DNA of 64,000 nt from Labrys sp. WJW. GTDB lineage: Bacteria > Pseudomonadota > Alphaproteobacteria > Rhizobiales > Labraceae. The notes below the pieces were generated by a model, which saw nothing but the letters and a program-made list of their open reading frames with translations, made no database searches and was not told the DNA's origin. Both the position numbers and the translations under genes were made by a program. The first letter of the stretch is position 1; every line of letters begins with the position of its first letter. This document shows positions 53,705-63,030 of this stretch, in pieces. The stretch lies in the NCBI RefSeq assembly GCF_001676615.1, contig NZ_LYXZ01000018.1:248001-312000 (forward strand). The letters are read 5' to 3'.

Positions 53705-55090
53705 ATGTCCGATATCGTCTGTATCTCTCCCATCGATGGCAAGGAGCTGGTGCGTCGCCCGGCGGCCAGTGCCGCCGAGATCGACGCGGCGCTGGCCGCG
53801 GCCCGCAAGGCCCAGAAGGAGTGGCGCCGGCTCTCCATCGAGGAACGCAGCGCCTATGTCCTGAAGTTCCTCGACGCCATGCTGGCGATGAACCAGGAAG
53901 TCGTGCCGGAGCTCGCCCAGCAGATGGGTCGGCCGGTGCGCTATGGCGGCGAATTCCGCGGCTTCGAGGAGCGCGTGCGCTATATGGTGCGTATCGCCAA
54001 GGACAGTCTGGCGCCGGCCATTCCCGATGACGACCGCCCCGGCTTCAAGCGCATGATCAAGCGTGAGCCGCTCGGCCTGGTCTTCGTGGTGGCACCCTGG
54101 AACTATCCGTTCATGACGGCGGTCAACACCGTCGCTCCGGCCCTGATCGCCGGCAATGCCGTGATTCTCAAGCATGCGGCGCAGACCATCCTGGTCGGCG
54201 AACGCTTCCAGAAGGCGATGGATGCGGCCGGCCTGCCCAAGGGCGTGTTCCAGAACCTGGTGCTGACGCATGAGCAGACCAGCGATATCCTGGCCAAGGG
54301 GCTGGTCGACCATACCAATTTCACCGGTTCCGTCGCGGGCGGCCGTGCCATCGAGAAGGCGGCTGCCGGCACCTTCATGACCCTGGCGCTCGAACTCGGC
54401 GGCAAGGACCCGGCCTATGTGCGGGCCGACGCCAATGTCGAGCACGCGATCGAAAACCTGGTGGACGGTGCCTTCTTCAATTCGGGCCAGTGCTGCTGCG
54501 GCATCGAGCGCATCTATGTGCATGAGAGCCATTACGACCGCTTCGTCGACGGCTTTACCAATCTCACCAGCCAATATGTGCTCGGCAACCCGCTCGAGGA
54601 AGCAACGACGCTCGGCCCGATGGCGAATGTCCGCTTCGCAGACTGGGTGCGCAAGCAGACGGCCGAGGCCCTGGCCAAGGGCGCCAAGGCCCATATCGAT
54701 ACGTCGAAGTTTGCGGCCAACGCCGCCGGCACGGCCTATCTCGCCCCGCAGGTCCTCACCAATGTCGATCATTCCATGTCGGTGATGATGGAAGAGAGCT
54801 TCGGTCCCGTCGTCGGCATCATGAAGGTGAAGTCCGACGAAGAGGCCGTCGCCCTGATGAACGACTCGCCCTATGGCCTGACGGCGGCGATCTGGACCCA
54901 GGACCTCGACGCGGCCGAGCGTATCGGTGGCGAGATCGAGACGGGCACCATCTTCATGAATCGCTGCGACTACCTCGATCCCGGCCTGACCTGGACCGGC
55001 GTGAAGGATACCGGCCGCGGCACCGGCCTCTCGCGGCTGGGCTACGACTCGCTGACCCAGCCCAAGAGCTATCACCTCAGGACGATCTGA
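53705..55090 (+). CDS. NAD(P)-dependent aldehyde dehydrogenase
   Basis: 461 residues from the ATG at 53705, with GGAGG nine bases upstream. ALDH motifs: VAPWNYPFMTAVNT (cofactor site), FTGSVAGGRAIEK, LELGGKDPAYV with the general-base Glu, and FFNSGQCCCGIERIYV with the nucleophilic Cys; ESFGPVVGI follows. The likely role is oxidation of the aldehyde made by the Fe-alcohol dehydrogenase encoded next. The 189-base gap before it contains no gene. Confidence 0.93.
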   Translation: MSDIVCISPIDGKELVRRPAASAAEIDAALAAARKAQKEWRRLSIEERSAYVLKFLDAMLAMNQEVVPELAQQMGRPVRYGGEFRGFEERVRYMVRIAKDSLAPAIPDDDRPGFKRMIKREPLGLVFVVAPWNYPFMTAVNTVAPALIAGNAVILKHAAQTILVGERFQKAMDAAGLPKGVFQNLVLTHEQTSDILAKGLVDHTNFTGSVAGGRAIEKAAAGTFMTLALELGGKDPAYVRADANVEHAIENLVDGAFFNSGQCCCGIERIYVHESHYDRFVDGFTNLTSQYVLGNPLEEATTLGPMANVRFADWVRKQTAEALAKGAKAHIDTSKFAANAAGTAYLAPQVLTNVDHSMSVMMEESFGPVVGIMKVKSDEEAVALMNDSPYGLTAAIWTQDLDAAERIGGEIETGTIFMNRCDYLDPGLTWTGVKDTGRGTGLSRLGYDSLTQPKSYHLRTI

Positions 55091-55093
55091 CCT

Positions 55094-55155
55094 GGTGTGC
55101 CGGTCTTCAGACCGGCATTGTTCTCGACCCGTGCCGGTCTGAAGATCGGCACACC
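55094..55155. repeat. Inverted palindrome doublet (GTGTGCCGGTCTTCAGACCGGCA type)
   Basis: Two 24-base arms (55094-55117, 55132-55155) are reverse complements with one mismatch, and each contains its own GCCGGTCT hairpin. Third core sequence in this window with the same doublet architecture; located inside the operon between two dehydrogenase genes. Confidence 0.8.
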
Positions 55156-55185
55156 GAATCCCGCCCCACTTCCCGGACCCCGCCC

Positions 55186-56352
55186 ATGACCACGACGTCC
55201 CCCCGCGCCAATTGGAGCTACCCCACCGCCATTCGCTTCGGCGCCGGCCGCATCTCCGAGCTGGCGGAAGCCTGCAAGAGCGCCGGTATCACCGCGCCGC
55301 TGCTGGTGACCGACCCGTTCCTCGCGACCCAGAAGATGACCAAGGACGCGCTGGAGAGCCTCAGGGCGGCCGGCCTGCATGCTGCCATCTTTTCGGACGT
55401 GAAGCCGAACCCGATCGAATCGAACGTCTATGCAGGCCTGGAAGTGCTGCGCAAGGGCGGGCATGACGGCGTCGTCGCCTTCGGTGGCGGCTCCGGCCTC
55501 GATGCCGGCAAGGTCATTGCCTTCATGGCCGGCCAGAAGCGGCCGATGTGGGACTTCGAGGACATCGGCGATTGGTGGACCCGGGCCGATCCCAACGGCA
55601 TCGTGCCGATCGTGGCGGTGCCGACCACGGCGGGCACGGGTTCTGAAGTCGGCCGGGCAGGGGTGATCACGCAGGAGAAGACCCACACCAAGAAGGTGAT
55701 CTTCCATCCCTTGATGATGCCCAAGGTGGTGATCTGCGATCCCGAACTCACTGTCGGCATGCCCAAGCATATCACCGCAGGCACCGGGCTCGATGCGCTG
55801 GCCCATTGCCTGGAAGCCTATTGCTCGCCCTTCTACCATCCCATGGCCGAGGGCATGGCGGTGGAGGGCGTGCGCCTGGTCAAGGAATTCCTGCCGCGTG
55901 CTTATAAGGACGGCACGGATCTGGAAGCCCGCGCCCATATGATGTCGGCGGCGGCGATCGGCGCCACCGCCTTCCAGAAGGGACTGGGCGCCATCCACGC
56001 GCTCTCCCATCCGGTCGGCGCGCTCTACGACACCCATCACGGCCTCACCAATGCGGTGTTCATGCCCTATGTTATCGCCTTCAACAAAAAGGCGGTGAAG
56101 GAGAAGATCGAGCGGCTGGCCGCTTATATCGGATTGAAGCCGCGCTATTCGGCGTTCCTCGACTGGACATTGGCGTTGCGCGAGGAACTCGGCGTGCCCC
56201 ACACGCTGGCGGGCCTCAAGGTCGACGACCAGAAATTCGACCTGATGTCCAAGATGGCGCCGAAGGATCCGACCGCTGGCGGCAATCCCGTCACGCTCAC
56301 CAAGGCTGGCGCCCTCAAGCTCTATCGCAAGACGCTGGAAGGGGCTATCTAG
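55186..56352 (+). CDS. Iron-containing (group III) alcohol dehydrogenase
   Basis: 388 residues. NAD-binding motif VAFGGGSGLDAGK and TTAGTGSEVG in the Rossmann-like half. The metal ligands of the FucO class are conserved: Asp and His in GLDALAHCLEAY, His in LSHPVGAL and His in DTHHGL. It interconverts an alcohol and an aldehyde with NAD(P). In this operon it could oxidise the terminal alcohol of a gamma-glutamylated amino-alcohol before the aldehyde dehydrogenase acts; substrate inferred. Confidence 0.94.
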   Translation: MTTTSPRANWSYPTAIRFGAGRISELAEACKSAGITAPLLVTDPFLATQKMTKDALESLRAAGLHAAIFSDVKPNPIESNVYAGLEVLRKGGHDGVVAFGGGSGLDAGKVIAFMAGQKRPMWDFEDIGDWWTRADPNGIVPIVAVPTTAGTGSEVGRAGVITQEKTHTKKVIFHPLMMPKVVICDPELTVGMPKHITAGTGLDALAHCLEAYCSPFYHPMAEGMAVEGVRLVKEFLPRAYKDGTDLEARAHMMSAAAIGATAFQKGLGAIHALSHPVGALYDTHHGLTNAVFMPYVIAFNKKAVKEKIERLAAYIGLKPRYSAFLDWTLALREELGVPHTLAGLKVDDQKFDLMSKMAPKDPTAGGNPVTLTKAGALKLYRKTLEGAI

Positions 56353-56488
56353 CCTGATCTGGCGGTGCTCGGCGGGGTGGCGGTGACTTTCCGCCTCCCG
56401 CGACGGGGCGCTGACAACGGTACAGCAAGGCGCGTCACTCGCATGCGCTTTGCCTTCGGCGTGAAGGGATGGCCGATCCCGAGGCGCT

Positions 56489-57382
56489 ATGTCTGAAACT
56501 GTCATGCCGAGCAAGCTCGATCACCACGAACGCCTCGCAGCCTTGCCCTTGTGGGACGGTACCATCGCCGTCGAGCCAATTGCGGGCGGGCTGACCAATC
56601 GAAATCTTTTGGTTACTGCGCGGCACGGTCGCTTCGTGGCTCGTATTGCCGGCGACAATGCGGCGCACGACATCGACCGAGCGGCCGAGCAGGCAGCCAC
56701 GCGTGCCGCGGCTGCAAGCGGGCTCGGGCCCGATGTGGTCTGGGCCGAGCCCGGATTGATGATCCTGCGTCATATCGAGGGGCGCACCCTCGGCGGTGCC
56801 GATTTGCGCGATCGGACCCGACTTCGACAAGTGCTGGCGTTGCTGGACAGGATCCGGCGGGCGTTGCCGGAACACTATCGGGGACCCACGCGCGACAGAA
56901 GCCCGCTCGCCATCCTCGAGGGCTACCTCCAGAGGCTGTCTGCGGAACCCAATCGTTGGCAGCAAGCCGCCGGTCGCTACCGTCCGTTGCTCGACAGTCT
57001 AGCTGCACGACTTGCCGACGTGCCTGCCGGCTTTGCCCATAACGATGTCCATGGCGATAACATCATCGACGATGGCCAACGCCTTTGGCTGGTCGATTGG
57101 GAATATGCCGGACGTGGCCAGCCCCTGGTCGATCTCGCCAGCCTCTTCAACAATGCCGGCTTGGACGGCGGGATGCCCCATGACTGCCTTACCGATTGGC
57201 TGGGGCGTCCGCCGACGGGCGAAGAGACACAAGGTTTCATGGCCATGCGTCTGGCGGCCGCCATGCGCGATCTGTTCTGGGGCTATGCCCAGGACGGCCT
57301 GGTGGCAGGCCAGCCGGGCAAACTCGACGGCTATATCGCCATCAACGAAAACCGAGTGCGCGCCGCTGCCGCGGGCCTTTGA
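56489..57382 (+). CDS. Choline/ethanolamine-kinase-like phosphotransferase
   Basis: 297 residues of the protein-kinase-like APH/choline kinase fold. IAGGLTNRNLLV is the LicA-type glycine-rich loop, FVARIAGDN holds the ATP-binding Arg/Lys position, FAHNDVHGDNII is the Brenner catalytic motif (Asp) and LWLVDWEYAG is the metal-binding Asp motif. It resembles the choline/ethanolamine kinase branch rather than aminoglycoside kinases. Last gene of the amine cluster, 136 bases after the alcohol dehydrogenase; it may handle the same amino-alcohol. Confidence 0.82.
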   Translation: MSETVMPSKLDHHERLAALPLWDGTIAVEPIAGGLTNRNLLVTARHGRFVARIAGDNAAHDIDRAAEQAATRAAAASGLGPDVVWAEPGLMILRHIEGRTLGGADLRDRTRLRQVLALLDRIRRALPEHYRGPTRDRSPLAILEGYLQRLSAEPNRWQQAAGRYRPLLDSLAARLADVPAGFAHNDVHGDNIIDDGQRLWLVDWEYAGRGQPLVDLASLFNNAGLDGGMPHDCLTDWLGRPPTGEETQGFMAMRLAAAMRDLFWGYAQDGLVAGQPGKLDGYIAINENRVRAAAAGL

Positions 57383-57707
57383 TCATCCGACCTTCTGCCC
57401 CAGGCGAGATGGCGTTCGGCGTCTTACATGCAAGCCGATAGTTCTGTTTTTGCCATTTGTTTCATTTGTAAGAAGGTCGCGAAGAAGGTGCCTATTTACC
57501 GCTTCACTATTAAGTGATGTCCGCGTGAGTTCGATGATTTAACGTTGTATGGCGAGGTTGTTTTCGCTATCTGTCAAATAAATATATTTGATTCTGTGTG
57601 TGCAATTATTAGAAATGAGAAAATTTGTAAATTCAACTTTTGGTTGAGTTGTCGAATTGTAAAAAATTGTAAAGTTATTCTAGGATTATATTGCGGGTGA
57701 TGTCGCG
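57383..57707. other. AT-rich intergenic region before the glycosyltransferase
   Basis: 325 bases that become strongly AT-rich from about 57440, unlike the surrounding GC-rich genes. It includes runs such as AATATATTTG and AAAAAATTGTAAAG. No gene is supported; promoter and possible xenogeneic-silencer targets are plausible. Confidence 0.6.
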
Positions 57708-58478
57708 ATGAAAAGGACCAGTATTCTTATCGCTTGTGTCTGTGGAAATCGTTTTGTCGATATCGATGCCGTGCGCTCTTTTCTCAGCATTGCCTTGGAC
57801 CTGAAGGAGCGGAAGGTCGAGGTCGACTTCCTCGGGCAGTCTGGCATCCCGCATCTGGAGCATGCGCGGAACGCGGTCGTCAGCTATTTTCTCGAAGGTC
57901 GCAGCGACTATCTCCTTTGCCTGGATTCGGACATGGAGATATTGCCCAAGACGATCGGACGATTGCTCCAGTTCAGCCAGCTTCACGACAAGCCGTTCAC
58001 GGCCGCGCCCTATGTGTCGAAGGGCTACGACAATGAGAAGACCAGCAGGGTTTTCGCCCGTGATCTCGACGATTTTCACGCCGCCGCGTCACGCTGGAAC
58101 GTCGTGTTCGAGGATCCGCAGGCGCTGACGGGGCAGGGGCGGCTGGAGGTGCGCAACGGCTTCGCGCGTGCCATACGTGTCGGGGCCGGCGCCATGTTGT
58201 GCCGTCGCGACATGCTGGAGACAATGGTCGCCCATTGTCGCGACCAGGGCTATTCCTATCACAATGTGCCGTTCCGCCTGTTTCCGCTGTTCAACATCCC
58301 GGTGGTGAACGGCGAGGCGGTCGGCGAGGACTATGCTTTTTGCGATCGTTGGCGCGCTTGCGGCGGTGAGCTTTGGGTCGATACCACGGCAACCATCCGG
58401 CATAATGGCCATCATTCCTATCGGGGCAATCTCGCAGAGACGCTCGACCTGCGCAGGCGTGCTCTGCCTCAGGTTTAG
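57708..58478 (+). CDS. GT-A-fold glycosyltransferase-like protein
   Basis: 256 residues. Near residue 68 the sequence YLLCLDSDMEILPKTI carries a DxD motif (DSD) of nucleotide-sugar-dependent glycosyltransferases. IPHLEHARNAVVSYFLE before it and GAGAMLCRRDMLE, GEDYAFCDRWRACGG after it fit the same fold. No membrane segment, so it is probably cytoplasmic. Donor and acceptor are unknown. It stands alone between AT-rich spacers, which hints at recent acquisition. Confidence 0.75.
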   Translation: MKRTSILIACVCGNRFVDIDAVRSFLSIALDLKERKVEVDFLGQSGIPHLEHARNAVVSYFLEGRSDYLLCLDSDMEILPKTIGRLLQFSQLHDKPFTAAPYVSKGYDNEKTSRVFARDLDDFHAAASRWNVVFEDPQALTGQGRLEVRNGFARAIRVGAGAMLCRRDMLETMVAHCRDQGYSYHNVPFRLFPLFNIPVVNGEAVGEDYAFCDRWRACGGELWVDTTATIRHNGHHSYRGNLAETLDLRRRALPQV

Positions 58479-59082
58479 TTGTTCACCTCGGGGTTCGACT
58501 GAAGGCTGACGCAGCCTTCTCAATCAATCGCTCTGACGTTCGGGTTTGAACGCGTCGTTCTCGAAGCATCGGGTAAGAGCCCGTCGAATTTTTCTGGAGC
58601 TTCTCTTCCGCCTATAGGACAGGGCGGCAAGGGGCCCGGGCCTTGTCCTCCATGAAGCACGTTGTGGCGAGATAAATGCTCACGCGAAACTTCAGTGCGG
58701 TGACTGTCGTTCAGTGCTGGTCGCAATCGGCCGGGATCGCGACGTAACGCGTCCGCTTGGCCATTCCTTCAGCGTGCACTCGCTAAAGATGTATCGCTTA
58801 TTTTATGTAACTTTCAGTATATATCCTATTTATTATAGCAACCAAACTTATGCGTGCAATAATTTTGGCATTAATTCGGCATATTTGTGAGAGTTTATGC
58901 CACTTCTTAAAGTTGATATGGTTGAACTAATGCAACTTAAGATTGATTTTTTGACGATATGACTCTGGTTTGTAGAAAAAGTTGTGTCTTTTGGGTGACA
59001 TGTATTGGGCAAAACAGTGTGTGTGCCTTGGATTTGGTCGTTTTCGCGTTGTGGATCGACGGCGACTGCCGCACTGTCACTT
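58479..59082. other. Intergenic region upstream of the first porin
   Basis: About 600 bases. GAAGGCTG/CAGCCTTC at 58501-58519 is a possible weak terminator for the glycosyltransferase gene. 58790-58990 is AT-rich and probably holds the porin promoter. No gene is supported. Confidence 0.55.
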
Positions 59083-59201
59083 TCAACGATTCACGCAATG
59101 GGTCGTCTCCGGGCCGCCGCCAGAGGTTGGGGCCGGGGTCTCGCGAGCCGGTCGGAGAGGTCAAGTTTCCGACCGAGTAAAAATGTCTTGGAGGTCATCT
59201 C
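59083..59201 (+). promoter_or_regulatory. Conserved porin leader, copy 1
   Basis: Shares with 61288-61410 the blocks CAACGATTCAC, ATGGGTCGT.TCCGG, GGGGTCTCGCGAG and TGTCTTGGAGGTCATCT just before the ATG. Conservation of a leader between paralogous porin genes suggests common transcriptional or post-transcriptional control. Confidence 0.6.
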
Positions 59202-60461
59202 ATGACGATGAAGTCAGTTCTTCTCGGCGCCGCCGCCGGTATCGCCGCCATCGGCGCTGCCCAGGCCGCCGATCTGCCCATGACCAAGGGCGAAGCCGTT
59301 GAATATGTGAAGGTCTGCTCGGCCTTCGGTGAAGGCTTTTTCTACATTCCCGGCACCGACACCTGCCTGAAGATCGGCGGTGAAATCCGCGCCAAGTATT
59401 ATGCTTTCGGTGGCACAGGCTTCAGCCGCAACGACAACCGTTCGGCTTTCGATACCCAGGCCCGCGTCTGGTTCGATGCCCGCACCGAGACCGAATGGGG
59501 CCTGCTGCGTTCCTACTTCCAGATCAACGCTGACTCCAACCGGCTCGTGGGCCGCGGCGGTGGTAACGGCACGCGGAATGACTTCACCATCGACAAGGCC
59601 TTCATCCAGTTCGGTGGCCTGACAGCTGGTTACGCCCATTCGTTCTTCGGCTTCTACGACAACGAATATGGCGATACCCTCGAGGGCAATTACTACGCCG
59701 AAGTCAGCACGGTTAACCTGCTCGCCTACACTGCCCAGTTCGGCGGCGGTTTCAGCGCCACGCTGTCGATCGAAGACGGCCGCGATCACCGCGTAGTCAA
59801 TAATACTTTCGACAACTTCGTGGATCAGGGCGGCCAGCAGGTGCCTGACGTCGTTGCTCAACTCCGCTGGGATCAGAGCTGGGGTTCTCTCGCTGTTCAG
59901 GCGGCGGGCCATCAGTTCCGGTCGGCGCAGCTCTTTGACGATGCTGGCAATCCCGTTGCCAGCCCGCGCAAGAACAAGTTCGGCTACGCAGTCGGCGCCA
60001 CTGGCTTGATCAAGATCCCTGCGATCGATGGCTGGTTTGTGGTTGAAGGCCAGTACGCCGACAGCGCTCTTGAATATCTTGGCGCCAACAACACCTTCAT
60101 CGCACAGTCCGACTACTTCACGAATGCGGCGGGACGGATTGATGGTGGCAAGGGGTGGTCGATCACCGGTGAATTGGGCGGGCATATCACGCCGCAATTG
60201 CAAGCCGTTCTGGTCGGCAGCTATATCGACACTTCCTATGACCGTCTTAACACGACTGGTGACGGCGGGATCAAGGAGTTCACCATCAGCGGCAACCTGA
60301 CCTACACGATCGTCAAGGGTCTGAAGGTCGCCGGTGAGCTTGGTTACACCCACGGCAAGATCGACCATGGTACGATTGACAGCCCTACCAATCCGAAGCT
60401 GGATGGGCGTGACAGCTATAACAATTGGCTGGCAGGCATGCGCATCACGCGCCAGTTCTGA
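59202..60461 (+). CDS. Outer-membrane porin (Porin_2 family), first of a tandem pair
   Basis: 419 residues, GGAGG eight bases upstream. The signal peptide (SVLLGAAAGIAAIGAAQA) is cleaved before ADLP. The mature protein begins KGEAVEYVKVCSAFGEGFFYIPG, with a CSAFG..TDTCLKIGG cysteine pair typical of rhizobial/Brucella porins, and continues as alternating beta strands ending in a C-terminal Phe (TRQF), as in outer-membrane barrels. It forms trimers for passive diffusion. Highly similar to the second porin except in the exposed loops. Confidence 0.95.
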   Translation: MTMKSVLLGAAAGIAAIGAAQAADLPMTKGEAVEYVKVCSAFGEGFFYIPGTDTCLKIGGEIRAKYYAFGGTGFSRNDNRSAFDTQARVWFDARTETEWGLLRSYFQINADSNRLVGRGGGNGTRNDFTIDKAFIQFGGLTAGYAHSFFGFYDNEYGDTLEGNYYAEVSTVNLLAYTAQFGGGFSATLSIEDGRDHRVVNNTFDNFVDQGGQQVPDVVAQLRWDQSWGSLAVQAAGHQFRSAQLFDDAGNPVASPRKNKFGYAVGATGLIKIPAIDGWFVVEGQYADSALEYLGANNTFIAQSDYFTNAAGRIDGGKGWSITGELGGHITPQLQAVLVGSYIDTSYDRLNTTGDGGIKEFTISGNLTYTIVKGLKVAGELGYTHGKIDHGTIDSPTNPKLDGRDSYNNWLAGMRITRQF

Positions 60462-60486
60462 TCATTCAGTTCGAATATTCGAGGAA

Positions 60487-60517
60487 GGGCCCGGCAAAAG
60501 CTGGGCCTTTCTTTTTT
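60487..60517 (+). terminator. Rho-independent terminator of porin 1
   Basis: GGGCCCGGC and GCTGGGCC pair around AAAA, followed by TTTCTTTTTT. Confidence 0.85.
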
Positions 60518-61287
60518 GAGCGAGATATCTAGGTCGCCTTGTGGATGTGCGGCACGGTCAATCCTCTCTTGCGATGATCGACATATGTTAGTCGCACCTG
60601 TCATAGGCATGATCCCGTTGCGGGCGCTTCAGGCACCCCTACAGATACAGATGATCGTCAAGGGCGCTGGGGCGATACCGCGATTGTCTATTAGGGATGA
60701 TGGTGTCGTGGGTCCCGTCGCTGGTGCTGCAATGCAAGCCGAACGGGCTTTCCGGTCACGCCAGCCACTATACCTATACCCATTCCAATCTTCTCCGCCG
60801 AGACCAATGGCCGTAGGTCATAACGAGCATCAGGGCAGAACAGCGAACCCCAAGCCTGCGCCATTCAGCGGATGGCGGATTCAGTGTGGCCGATTCTTCC
60901 ATGTGAGATTCGCCTGCATCTCGCCTCGGCCGGGCGCGAGAAGATAGGTAATTCGGCGGTTGGGATTGCACCAGGTGATGCTTTCGCGGGAGAGTATCGA
61001 TTGGAATGGTTGGTCTACCAAGGTGCGAAGCGATCTTGTTTCCCCTGAACCTCCCGGAACTCTACCCGCGAACAGCCAGGTGCCGACCCTAGCCTCATAC
61101 AGCGAAATTAAGTCATTGGGTGCGAAAGTGGCCGGAAAAGGCCGAATTTTCGCTGAAATTGCCCCCAATTGTGGCGAGAATGCTGCGTGTGTCCTTTTTG
61201 CTACACAGCTTTGCCAAAATGTTACGACCCCAGGTTGCTAGGTGTAATCGCTATTGTACAACCAGAGGCAGTGAAGCAATGTCATGA
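60518..61287. other. Intergenic region between the tandem porins
   Basis: About 770 bases. A minus-strand frame at 60881-61168 lacks a ribosome site and any recognisable domain, though a short stretch near its end (RRITYLLAPGRGEMQANL) looks protein-like, so a decayed gene is possible. No other feature is visible. Confidence 0.5.
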
Positions 61288-61410
61288 CAACGATTCACTC
61301 GATGGGTCGTGTCCGGATTGCAAGTTTAACGTGTGATCGGGGTCTCGCGAGTCGATCGGAGCACCAAGCGGCGCTTTCGATCAAATAATAACTGTCTTGG
61401 AGGTCATCTA
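61288..61410 (+). promoter_or_regulatory. Conserved porin leader, copy 2
   Basis: Counterpart of 59083-59201, ending in the identical TGTCTTGGAGGTCATCT ribosome-site block. The middle has diverged more than the two ends. Confidence 0.6.
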
Positions 61411-62766
61411 ATGACGATGAAGTCCCTTCTCCTCGGCGCCGCTGCTGGTATTGCCGCCATCGGCACTGCCCAGGCTGCCGATCTGCCCATGACCAAGGGT
61501 GAAGCTGTTGAATATGTGAAGGTCTGCTCGGCTTTCGGTCCCGGCTTCTTCTACATCCCCGGCAGCGACACCTGCCTCAAGATCGGCGGCGAAATCCGCG
61601 CCGACTACCGCGCCTTCGGCGGTGATCGTCCGGTCGCTTTCGGCGCAAGCCGCAGCTTCGATCGCAACGACAACCGTTCGGCCTTCAACACCCAGGCCCG
61701 CATCTGGTTCGATGCCCGCACCGAGACCGAATGGGGCCTGCTGCGCTCCTACTTCCAGATCAACGCTGACTCGCATCCGATCAGCTCTGGTGGCCGCAAC
61801 AGCACCTATAACGGCAACACCTTCTCGATCGACAAGGCGTTCATCCAGTTCGGTGGCCTGACGGCTGGTTATGCCCATTCGTTCTTCGGCTTCTACGACA
61901 ACGACTACGGCGACACTATCTGGGCGCCCTATTACGCCGAGAGCAACACCGTTAACCTGCTCGCCTACACCGCCCAGTTCGGCGGCGGCTTCCAGGCCAC
62001 GCTGTCGATCGAAGATGGCCGCGATCATCGCGCCGACTCGGTCAACTTCCGCGGGACCGCTCCCAATCTCGTTGGCTATGCCCCTGGTGGTCAGCAGTAT
62101 CCCGACGTCGTCGCTCAGCTGCGCTGGGATCAGTCCTGGGGCTCGATTGCCGTGCAGGGTGCTCTGCATCAGGCGCGTTCGGGTGAAAACTTCTTCGTCG
62201 ACTCCGACAATGACCCGACGACTGCTCCCGATGAGGTTACTGTCCGTCACACCAACAAGCTCGGTTACGCTGTCGGCGCCACTGGCTTGATCAAGCTGCC
62301 CTTCATCGACGGTGGTCACTTCGTCGTGGAAGGTCAGTATGCCAACGGCGCTACCGATTATCTCGGCGCCGGCAACAGTGTCCTGGGTTCGTTCGATCGC
62401 TTCCTCAACACCTCCGGCCGGTTCTCCAGCGGCAAGGGCTGGTCGATCGTGGCGGAACTCGGCGGCAACATCACGCCCGTCCTGAATGCCAACCTCGTCG
62501 GCAGCTACATCGATACCAAGTATGACCGCTTCCTGGCCACGGACGCCGGCGCTGTGTCCGACTACGGTATCAAGGAATTCACGATTGCAGGTAACCTGAC
62601 CTACACGATCGTGAAGGGCCTGACGATTGCGGGCGAAGTCTCCTACACCCGTGTCGAGCAGCAGAACGGCGCTGCGATCACGGATGGTGAAGGCGCTATC
62701 ACCGGCTTCCGCGACGACAAGGCCAATGTCTGGCAGGCGGGTGTCCGCTTGAAGCGCGTGTTCTGA
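61411..62766 (+). CDS. Outer-membrane porin (Porin_2 family), second of a tandem pair
   Basis: 451 residues from the ATG at 61411, matching the start of its paralogue; an upstream in-frame start at 61333 lacks a ribosome site. The signal peptide and the first ~70 residues are almost identical to porin 1. It differs by longer loops (near GGDRPVAFGASRSF; DSDNDPTTAPDEV) and ends in Phe (LKRVF). Same predicted barrel and role. The longer loops may change pore size or surface recognition. Confidence 0.95.
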   Translation: MTMKSLLLGAAAGIAAIGTAQAADLPMTKGEAVEYVKVCSAFGPGFFYIPGSDTCLKIGGEIRADYRAFGGDRPVAFGASRSFDRNDNRSAFNTQARIWFDARTETEWGLLRSYFQINADSHPISSGGRNSTYNGNTFSIDKAFIQFGGLTAGYAHSFFGFYDNDYGDTIWAPYYAESNTVNLLAYTAQFGGGFQATLSIEDGRDHRADSVNFRGTAPNLVGYAPGGQQYPDVVAQLRWDQSWGSIAVQGALHQARSGENFFVDSDNDPTTAPDEVTVRHTNKLGYAVGATGLIKLPFIDGGHFVVEGQYANGATDYLGAGNSVLGSFDRFLNTSGRFSSGKGWSIVAELGGNITPVLNANLVGSYIDTKYDRFLATDAGAVSDYGIKEFTIAGNLTYTIVKGLTIAGEVSYTRVEQQNGAAITDGEGAITGFRDDKANVWQAGVRLKRVF

Positions 62767-62784
62767 TCGTTATTCGATCATTCA

Positions 62785-62822
62785 CAAAAAAGACCCAGCT
62801 GCGCAAGCAGCTGGGTTTTTTG
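62785..62822. terminator. Strong (likely bidirectional) terminator after porin 2
   Basis: ACCCAGCTGC pairs perfectly with GCAGCTGGGT around GCAA, flanked by AAAAAA before and TTTTT after, so it can act on both strands. It serves porin 2 and possibly the convergent ATP-grasp gene. Confidence 0.9.
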
Positions 62823-63030
62823 TTGATTACTGCCGCACCTTATGCGGGGGGAACTGAGGCAGCCAGTGTTACGCGATGCCGCCTACTCAATTTAAGATTT
62901 TTTGAATTTAACCCAGAGAATAGAGTGCGTTTATTCTGAAATACGCGCTGATATTAAGTGTTCGTGGGTATTGTAGGCAGCATGCCCTCGCGCCACGCCC
63001 GCTCCTGCAAAGAAGACGATTCATTGTCTT

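Noticed and set aside
60881..61168. 95-codon minus-strand ORF between the porins
   Set aside because: No Shine-Dalgarno and no recognisable family; at most a decayed gene.
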